Positions 22,001-32,800 of a stretch of DNA of 64,000 bases are shown here, one piece after another. Each line of letters starts with the position of its first letter. Positions within the stretch are counted from its first letter, which is position 1. The DNA comes from Macrosoma leucophasiata (lineage: Eukaryota > Arthropoda > Insecta > Lepidoptera > Hedylidae), in NCBI GenBank assembly GCA_036365455.1, contig JAWQUS010000022.1, forward strand, positions 558,001 to 622,000. Reading direction: 5' to 3'. The notes below the pieces were generated by a model. The model ran no database searches. It was not told the DNA's origin and was given only the letters and a program-made list of their open reading frames with translations. The position numbers were made by a program, and so were the translations under genes.

Positions 22001-25000
22001 ATGTATGAAGAGAATGATGAAGGTAGACGAGGCACGAGAGGTGTGTCAGGACCGGGATATCTGGCGCTCTACACTCTCTGCCTACCCAGTTAGGGACCTG
22101 GCGTGAAGATACAACAACTTTTTTTTGTAGATTCGCCTACTATTGCTAATTCGCATGCCAATCATGGCGATTATGGAAAATCCTCCCTGATCAACATGGC
22201 TGTCTTTCGGCTATTCACTTTCAATTATATACTCTTGTTTGCTTTGCATAAAAACTGTCATCATCAACTAGCATCTTTTCCAGGGTAAAACTTCAGAAGC
22301 TCTATCGAAGCTGCTATCCCTGAAGCCCACGGAGGCAATACTGGTGACCCTGGACTCGGATGGAAGAGAGGTCAGCGAGAAGAGCATACCCGTCGACCTG
22401 GTGGAAAGGGGGGATATTTTGAAGGTTAGATACGATTAATATCTGTATAAACACACACATGATGGAAAAATTTCCTTCTGAGATGTTCCGTTGTCGCTGC
22501 AATATGGGCTTCTTCAAAATTGGCATCTTTCAGGATACGTATCTACCGTACGACGATACCGTACCCGATCCGAATATTCCCGAAATTTCTATGACAATCA
22601 CCATCAAGTGAGATTTTAAACTTGGACAAATCTTGTTATTCTCAATTTGGAATATAATGAAAATTTGTAGACAAAAAGTTGCCCCATTGATATGAGATTC
22701 AGGAATAACCTCCGATCCGGGTATCGGACCGACATTCCTCATGTATACACCACAGTACAAATATGAACAGTTTGGAAACTACGTACAAAACGTCATCGCA
22801 AACGTCATAACAAACATGCGCATCGACGCTCCGAGTAGTGAGTGACTCGGAGCTGCAGCACCGCGAGAACAGCTTAGAGGCCACGTTGATGCGCATGTTT
22901 GTGTGATTGTGCCGTTTCAACGTTTTGTACGTAGTTTCCATACTGTTCATGTTTGTATATGGAAACTACTTGGATGTACACACACGTGTTTATGTAAAAA
23001 AATATTATCTTATCTTATCCTTGCAGGTGGTCCCCGGCGCGAAGATCCCGGTGGACGGGAAGGTGGTTCGAGGTCAGAGCAGCTGTGACGAGTCGCTCAT
23101 CACCGGTGAATCTATGGCCGTCGCCAAGACCAAGGGTGAGGTTTATTAAAAACTAGCTATGCCCGCGACTTCGTCCGCGTGAGAATTTATGGTTGTTCAG
23201 TATCTACCCAGACGAAGTCGTGTGCGCAGCTAGTATAAAATTTCTAGTAGGAGCCTAAGCTACTCCTTATTATATAAGATATACATACATATGCACTTAG
23301 TAAAAAGCGGCTATTTTTATATTACAAACAGACACTCCAATTTTATTTATTTGTATAGATATAAAAATAGACCGTTCGGTCGCACGCTCGCAACCTCACT
23401 GCTGAAATTAATTCAACTGCCTCTCGAGGGGGGCTGATGGGTGAGGCGGGGACATCGGGCGGGACGTCTAAGTGTCCATTCTATACGTAGTATTATCACA
23501 TTCTCTGCCGACACTCTTATTAACACAGTTTTTTTCTTACATGTTCAGATAATCCTGTCGTATTGCAGATTCTCTGGTAATAGGCGGTAGCATCAACCAG
23601 CACGGGGCCCTCCTCATGGCGGCCACACACACGGGCGAGGCCAGCACGCTGGCCCAAATAGTCCGCCTGGTGGAAGACGCACAGAGTAGTAAGGCGCCAG
23701 TGCAACGCCTGGCCGATACTATCGCTGGGTATGTTATTTGTTTCTTAACTTTTAACATAACAGGCATAACACTTTAGGCCTCAGGAATGGTAACGCATCT
23801 GCATTTTCACCTTGGTCTTTGTGTGGGTGCCTACAGGTTGCAGTCATCACTTAAAATCAATGTGAACTGCATGCTTGTTTGCCACTTCTAATGTATAATA
23901 TGCGTAAAAATATGCGTAGGTTATCTAAATGAACAAATTGGTTCTGCAGCGGGATCCTAATCTATTGTCTTAATACTTGTGATCAGGTATTTCGTGCCGA
24001 TGGTGGTGTTCCTCTCGGTGCTGACCCTCGTCTGCTGGACCATCAGCGGGGCGCTGGACATCAACAGGATAAAGGCCATCACACCGGTAAGTTGCCATCA
24101 CATTTTTAGAGAACTGTTTTAAATAGAGAACGCTTCTTTTTCATTAAAGACATGTGTGTATCTTCACGCCAGGTCCCTAAGGGGGTAGGCAGAGAGTGTA
24201 GAGCGCCAGATATCCCGGTCCTGACATACCTCTCGTGCCTCGTCTACCTTCATCATTCTCTTCATACATGCACGCCGATTCCTAAGACTTTTGACCCCAC
24301 CATTAGACAGAACTCGACCTATTTGGTCATGGTTTTTTTTTTTTTTATGTTTTAAAAGTGGCAAACAAGCATACAGTTCACATTGATGTTAAGTGACAAC
24401 TGCAGCCTATAGACACCCACACAATGACCAGAGGTAAAAATGCAGATGCGTTACCACTCCTGAGGCCTAAGGTGTTATGCCTCTGTGCCGGAAATTACAG
24501 GGCCGTACATTACCACCTGACCAGAACACGATAGTGCTGAACACTACCATTTAGCGGCAAGTATATTAGTTAATGCGGTGGTGCCTACGCCCGCGAGCTC
24601 CGTCACTGGAGCTCTACCACCAGTGTAGGTCAGTTTTGGTCTTCCTGGGCCTCTGCAACCATCCACATTCGCATTGTATATCTGTTTAGTCATTCGCTCA
24701 TTCGACATTCTTTCTATATGCCCGAACCATCGGAGCATGCCTTTTTTCATTTTTACACCGATACTATCATTCACACAAAGCCTCTTTCTTACATCTTCGT
24801 TACGAACGCGATAAGAAAGACATAATTTTATTTTAACAGGTACTCCCAAATTTTTTGTAAAAAAATTAAACAATCTTTGATACATATATAGTTAGCTGTT
24901 GCCAGAGGATTCGCCCGCGTAAAAATAACTAAGTAAGCCTATGTTCTTTCTCAAAGTCAGCTCTATCTCTGTACCAAATTTCATTGAAATCGGTTCAGTC

Positions 25001-26792
25001 GTCTGGACGTGAAAAGGTAACAGACAGACAGACAAACAGACAGACAGAGTTACTTTCGCATTTATAATATAAAGTAGGGATTAAGTGGATTAAGATATAT
25101 TTTTTACAATTTTCTTTTACAGGAAATATACCGAGACGGCGGCTTCTCAGACTGGGAGCTCATAATCCAGACGGCGTTCCACTTCGCGCTGTCGGTGTTG
25201 GCCATCGCCTGCCCCTGCGCCCTGGGCCTCGCCACCCCCACCGCCGTCATGGTGGCCACCGGCGTCGGGGCCCGCCTCGGCCTGCTCGTCAAGGGCGCCG
25301 AGCCTCTGGAGAACGCGCACAAGGTGGGTCCTCACTGATGCCCCGGGCCTTGCCACCCCTACCGCCGTCATGGTGGCCACCGGCGTCGGAGCTCGCCTAG
25401 GCCTGCTCGTCAAGGGCGCCGAGCCTCTGGACAACGCGCACAAGGTGGGTCCTCACTGCGGCTCGTGTAACCCGACCCCAGGCCTCGTTACCCCCACCGC
25501 CATCGCGCATAAGGTGGGTCTTCACTATGGACCCGGGTCTCGCCACCCCCACCGCCGTCCAATTATTGTGTGAATATTACCTCAGTGTAAGTGTGTATAT
25601 TTATTGTTGTTGTAAATAAATATCTCCTATTTTATTCTAAAAGTGTACCCTGTTTGATCGCAGGTGAAAACGGTGATATTCGACAAGACGGGCACGGTGA
25701 CGGCGGGCGCGGCGCGCGTGGCTCGCGTGCAGCTGCTGGCTCGCGAGGCGGCCGCGCTGCCCGACACGCTCGCCGCGCTGCTCGCCGCCGAGCTCAGCTC
25801 CGAGCACCCGCTGGCCGCCGGTGAGGGACACTATATAGGTGACGGCCCGCGTGCAGCTGCTGGCTCGCGAGGCGGCCGCGCTGCTGCTGGCTCGCGAGGC
25901 GGCCGCGCTGCCCGACACGCTCGCCGCGCTGCTCGCCGCCGAGCTCAGCTCCGAGCACCCGCTGGCCGCCGGTGAGGGACAGGGACGGGGACAGGGACAC
26001 TATATAGGTGACGGCCCGCGTGCAGCTGCTGGCTCGCGAGGCGGCCGCGCTGCCCGACACGCTCGCCGCGCTGCTCGCCGCCGAGCTCAGCTCCGAGCAC
26101 CCGCTGGCCGCCGGTGAGGGACAGGGACGGGGACAGGGACACTATATAGGTGACGGCCCGCGTGCAGCTGCTGGCTCGCGAGGCGGCCGCGCTGCTGCTG
26201 GCTCGCGAGGCGGCCGCGCTGCCCGACACGCTCGCCGCGCTGCTCGCCGCCGAGCTCAGCTCCGAGCACCCGCTGGCCGCCGGTGAGGGACAGGGACGGG
26301 GACAGGGACACTATATAGGTGACGGCCCGCGTGCAGCTGCTGGCTCGCGAGGCGGCCGCGCTGCTGCTGGCTCGCGAGGCGGCCGCGCTGCCCGACACGC
26401 TCGCCGCGCTGCTCGCCGCCGAGCTCAGCTCCGAGCACCCGCTGGCCGCCGGTGAGGGACAGGGACGGGGACAGGGACACTATATAGGTGACGGCCCGCG
26501 TGCAGCTGCTGGCTCGCGAGGCGGCCGCGCTGCTGCTGGCTCGCGAGGCGGCCGCGCTGCCCGACACGCTCGCCGCGCTGCTCGCCGCCGAGCTCAGCTC
26601 CGAGCACCCGCTGGCCGCCGGTGAGGGACAGGGACGGGGACAGGGACACTATATAGGTGACGGCCCGCGTGCAGCTGCTGGCTCGCGAGGCGGCCGCGCT
26701 GCTGCTGGCTCGCGAGGCGGCCGCGCTGCCCGACACGCTCGCCGCGCTGCTCGCCGCCGAGCTCAGCTCCGAGCACCCGCTGGCCGCCGGTG

Positions 26793-26823
<31 letters not shown>

Positions 26824-29800
26824 CTATATAGGTGACGGCCCGCGTGCAGCTGCTGGCTCGCGAGGCGGCCGCGCCGCCCGACACGCCCGAATCGAACCTG
26901 CGACCTCAGGATAACCAGTCCAGCTGACCGGTTTCTGCCCGAAGTCAAATTTTTCTTTCCGTTTTTTCCTTTATTTCTAAAGTTCACTCGCACGTGTTAT
27001 TGCGAAAAATAAATAGTACAAGAAATACACATTAAATATTGTTTATTTCCCACAGCGATAGTAAAATGGTGTACATCGGTGATAGGCGGCACGCGGGCCC
27101 GCTGCGTGGGGTTCACGGCCGCGCCCGGCTGCGGCCTGCGTGCTCGCCTGCTACTGCCGCCCTGCTCGTCTGCTACCGCCGTGTGCCCGCAGCTGGTGCA
27201 GCTGCTCAACTCTGCCAGGTTAATCTCTATACGAGGTGTAACCGCAAGGTCTAAAAATATTTCCACGGTCCATGCCTACACTGTTGTTGACTAGGCGTGG
27301 GAGAAACGTCTCACCTTTGCGATTGGAACATTAGCATCTGAAACACTAAACTGTTTCGAATTAAGTAACAAAATATCATCTCATTTGGTATCCCACTCTC
27401 ACTTGCTTAATATTGTATTGTTATCTCGCTCTCTCGCTTCGCTAACTGATTCAGATTCAAATGTCAAGTGTCTCGGTTGCGGTCATGCGGTCACACTCAA
27501 TCACTCATTCACTCAAGCGACATGAACGCGCTCAACAGAGAGCAATAATGTTCGAGTTCCAAATGATGCAAATGATGCATTTGAAACAGTATTGGTGTTC
27601 CAATCTTTTTGAACATCGAAATGTTTCGGAACAGTGATTCGAAACAGTAAAGAGTTACACACGTCTATTGTTGACTTCATCCCCCGAGGTCTTTGATCTC
27701 CTGGGAATGTACAATCATCTGTTATTACGAGTCAAACTTTGATTCTAATTATATACATTTCAACCCTGACATCAACAGCTGACAGCATATATCAGTCGAA
27801 GGCGAACGCTACGTGTGTATGAATTGCTGAGACGCTGCATTTCATACGCACACACGCGTACCCAAACTCAAACTCAAAAATTCATTTAATCGCTTGGAAA
27901 TAATAGAATTTGCTTGTGATAGGTCAAATTACAAATATAAAATTAAAGCGAATAACAACTGATACGTTGATTAATATGTCAAAGTAAACAAAATAAATTA
28001 AAGAATGGTCCTAAAATACTTAATGATAAAAATATACCGTTCGCCTCACTGTCACCACGCACGGTATGTGTGTGTGTGAAATGCTGGGCGTTTTCATTGA
28101 CGACTTGTTAGGGTAAAAAAATATAAAACAATTATTAAGGGTAAAAGCGACTTCTTTACGATATTCAATAAACTGAAAAGTCTATTATATCGGTTGCCTA
28201 ACTAGCATAGTTGGTAATAGATGGCGCTGCTGCTACCATAAAGCAATGCAATAGATGTGAAGGAAAGATTTGACAAATCGGGCAGGGCTTCAGTAGCTCA
28301 ATTGGAAGAGCGGCTGGACTAGATTCCCAGTAGGCCGCGAGTTCGAGTCTCGCCTGAAGTCAAATTTTTCTTTCCATTTTTCTTTAAAAATAAAATAAAA
28401 AAAAATAGCAAATGATTAATTTTTAAACATTGTATGAATAAAAAAAAGTTGTGTTTTCATTGTTATTGTTTACGTTACATGATTTGGAACTTGATATAGA
28501 TGATGGTTACACCTTGTATACAACGTGTAACAGGATTGAATGTACAACCCGAAACGAGTTTGTTCAGAATCGATAACCGAATCGATTTCAGGCATTTTTG
28601 ATATAGGTAATATTTTATTTTATTTTTAAAGAAAAATTTGACTTCAGGCGAGACTCGAACTCGCGGCCTACTGGGAATCTAGTCCAGCCGCTCTTCCAAT
28701 TGAGCTACTGAAGTCCTGCCCGATTTGTCAAATCTTTCCTTCACATTTATTGCATTGCTTTATGGTAGCAGCAGCGCCATCTATTGCCAACTATGCTAGT
28801 TAGGCAAATATATTTCACAAGCATGTGTTAATGCGAAATAATATAAAACAATTATTAAGGGTAAAAGCGACTTCTTTACGATATTCAATAAACTGAAAAG
28901 TCTATTATATCGGTTGCCTAACTAGCATAGTTGGTAATAGATGGCGCTGCTGCTACCATAAAGCAATGCAATAGATGTGAAGGAAAGATTTGACAAATCG
29001 GGCAGGACTTCAGTAGTTCAATTGGAAGAGCGGCTGGACTAGATTCCCAGTAGGTCGCGAGTTCGAGCCTCGCCTGAAGTCAAATTTTTCTTTCCATTTT
29101 TCTTTAAAATAAAATATTTTTGATATAGGTTATATTTTGTCCCAAAATTAATTACAGTTAAGGGAAATTATGGTTATCCGTTTGGTGAACAGTCAAATAC
29201 AAACGAAAATTAGACTCACCTCTATCGAATATAAAATATTCGTCTCAACAAGTTTATTTGAACTCGTTGAGACGTGCTTTTTACTATAAATAATAATTTA
29301 AATAACACCTTGCAACGCAAGTGTCGACGTCGACCTTGGTCTGTCAGTCATTACTTAATATCAATGGGAACTGCATGCTTGTTTGCCACTTCCATTACAT
29401 TAATATATATACATATACATATTATTGTGTATACCTTTTATCAGAGAATATGTAATAATACTACGTATAGAATGGACACTTCGACGTCCCGCCCGATTAC
29501 CCCGCCTCACCCAACCTCCTCCCCTCTTATGGGGGACGTTTGACATTATCTACGTGCTACGCACACAGGTGCACGTGTAAATACACGTCACTGATTGATG
29601 TCTGTGTAATAGATACCAAATTAAGCGTTGTATGGAATTTTGGCGAAGTGTCCGCGGTGTGCTTTTATAGAGTACGTTGTATAGTGTTTTCAGCATCCTT
29701 GAGGGTACTTTAAGTATTAAAACCAGTATATCTTTGTCCACAGGGATGGTAGTCAGATAGAAGTAGAAGGCGTGACGGTACAGACCATGAGTGAGGCCGA

Positions 29801-32800
29801 CGATGTGGCGTTAAGTTCGAAACGCGCCGCGGCCCGCCTCCACGCCCTCATACCTTACCACCCGGACACACCGAGAGAACAGGTAATCTACATTCTTTAC
29901 TTTTTGCTATCCGTTTGTAAAAGGGGAAATGAGACATTTTACTGATACACTTATTTACATTATTGTTTCATATTATTTCGCATTAACACATGCTTGTGAA
30001 ATATATTTTATTTTTAAAGAGAAATGGAAAGAAAAATTTGACTTCAGGCGAGACTCGAACTCGCGGCCTACTGGGAATCTAGTCCAGCCGCTCTTCCAAT
30101 TGAGCTACTGAAGCCCTGCCCGATTTGTCAAATCTTTCCTTCACATCTATTGCATTGCTTTATGGTAGCAGCAGCGCCATCTATTACCAACTATGCTAGT
30201 TAGGCGACCGATATAATAGACTTTTCAGTTTATTGAATATCGTAAAGAAGTCGCTTTTACCCTTAATAATTGTTTTATATTATTTCGCATTAACACATGC
30301 TTGTGAATTACATTAGTATATAATATTTAGTTTTATTTTAGTGATATTCTTGACTATATATATATTTAGCTTTTTTGACATGTCAAATTCATTCAATAAA
30401 TGTATGGAGTTTGGTGCCGCACTTTGTACGCTATATTGCGATAAGAACCATAAAATACTAAATAATTTTCAGCTATCATATCGTTTTTTATACATTCAAT
30501 TAATTGTTGTAAGTCACAGATCACCTCCAATAGATACCGCATTCAAAGCAACCGACGTTCACAACATATTAGTGCATTTTGCTAGCATAGAACGCAATGT
30601 TCGCAATCGCGTCGTTGCCTGACAGCCAATCACAGCGCTTCAGTTACGTCTCCCGCAACCCCCGCGTACCTCAAAGAACGGTGAACACGGATCCGAACAA
30701 ATATTCACCAATGCGGTATCTATTAAACTAAAATGATTTTTAAAATCAACCCGACGTTTCGGTCGCTTTTCAGCTTCCGTGGTCCCGGGCAGAAACGTCG
30801 GGTTGATTTTAAAAATCATTTTAGTTTAATATACGCGAGATAAATCCGTAAAAATAGTTTCATTTCAATGAGTGTAGCTCGCGAAAACCTAAGAACATAT
30901 CAATGCGGTATCTATTGGAGGTGATCTGTGTTGTAAGTATATGAGAAATACAAGAATGTCACAGTAGCAATATGATGACATATTGTTGACATACAAAAAT
31001 GACATGAAATATTTCTAACAAAAACATAACGGTTTAAATTATTTTTTGAGTATTTTCCTGTGATTCTACGTATTTTTCTCTATATTTTGATATAGTCTAT
31101 AAGGTCTTTATTTTTTTTCTATGTAATAAAAGTGGCAAACAAGCATGCAGTTCACATTGATGTTAAGTGATGAACGCAGCCTATAGACAAAGACCATAGG
31201 TCAAAATACAGATGCACTGCCACTCCTGAGGCATTAGGTGTTATGCCTCTGTGCCGGAAATTACAGGGCCGTACATCACCACCTGACCGGAACACGATAG
31301 TTCTGAACACTACCATTTAGCGGCAAGTATATTAGGTAATGCGGTGGTGCCTACGCCCGCGAGCTCCGTCACTGGAGCTCTACCACCAGTAAAATTATTT
31401 TGTTTTATTGGGATTTTTCCATTTTCTGAAAGTTACTCACTACCTCGGAGTTTGGTAATGTGCCCGGAGATGTCAACAGGCTCGCCACCTGTTACATGGG
31501 CCAAAACGTAACCGGTGAATCGTGGGTGTTCGCATGTATGCTTGAATGCATGCATTTATCTCTGCTTACCCCTTCGGAGGTTAGAGGTTTGAAGTTATAT
31601 TATACTGGTGGTAGAGCTCCAGTGGTAAATTTCGTCACTGGAGCGTAGGCACCACCGTAGGTAGTGTTCAGCACTATCGTGTTCCAGTCAGGTGGTAATG
31701 TACGGCCCTGTAATTTCCGTCACAGAGGCATAACACCTTAGACCTCAAGAGTGTTAAAGCATCTGCATTTTGACCTTGGTCTTTATGTGGGTGTCTATAG
31801 GCTGCAGTCATCACTTAACATCAATGTGAACTGTACGCTCGTTTGCCACTTTTATTACATAAAAAAAATTACCAGTTTTTTTTCGGAAGCGTTCCCTTGA
31901 CACCCCGTATACTTGTTTTATATTATTTCGCATTGACACATGCTTGTGAAATATATTTTATTTTAAAGAAAAATGGAAAGAAAAATTTGACTTCAGGCGA
32001 GACTCGAACTCGCGGCCTACTGGGAATCTAGTCCAGCCGCTCTTCCAATTGAGCTACTGAAGTCCTGCCCGACTTGTCAAATCTTTCCTTCACATTTATT
32101 TCCTTGCTTTATGGTAGCAGTAGCGCCATCTATTACCAACCATGCTAGTTAGGCAACTAGGTTATTATTTCGCATTAACATATTTCACAAGCATGTGTTA
32201 ATGCGAAATAATATAAAAACAATTATTAAGGGTAAAAGCGACTTCTTTACGATATTCAATAAACTGAAAAGTCTATTATATCGGTTGCCTAACTAGCATA
32301 GTTGGTAATAGATGGCGCTACTGCTACCATAAAGCAAGGAAATAGATGTGAAGGAAAGATTTGACAAATCGGGCAGGACTTCAGTAGCTCAATTGGAAGA
32401 GCGGCTGGACTAGATTCCCAGTAGGTCGCGAGTTCGAGTCTCGCCTGAAGTCAAAGTTTTCTTTCCATTTTTCTTTAAAAATAAATATATATTTCACAAG
32501 CATGTGTTAATGCGAAATAATATAAAACAATTGTATGTATATTGGTAAGAATGTCTTACCTGATCCTTCTTGGCAAGGCGTTTGGCTTCAAGGCCCTGCA
32601 AACGATGCTCCTCAAAACGCATGACAGCTTTATCGACTGCAGTACGCCATTCTGGTCTTAGGCATTAATTGCTAGTTGCTAGGTATGCCTATACCCCGTA
32701 TACTATTCGTTCCCCAGGAGACTGAGCAGATAGTGCTGATCGGCAACCGCGAGTGGATGTCCCGCAACGGGGTGTGCGTCCCGCGCCGCGTGCAGGACGC

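Noticed and set aside
22530..22615. Possible cassette exon after ctttcag reading [19 protein letters not shown] and a stop.
   Set aside because: It would interrupt the continuous [13 protein letters not shown] actuator domain with a stop. The preceding sequence is a LINE end (atatgggcttcttcaaaa), so it is probably retroelement-derived.
25637..26993. Many overlapping 76-103 codon frames on both strands in the exon 18 array.
   Set aside because: All are by-products of a GC-rich tandem repeat. Only the first exon copy fits the ATPase.
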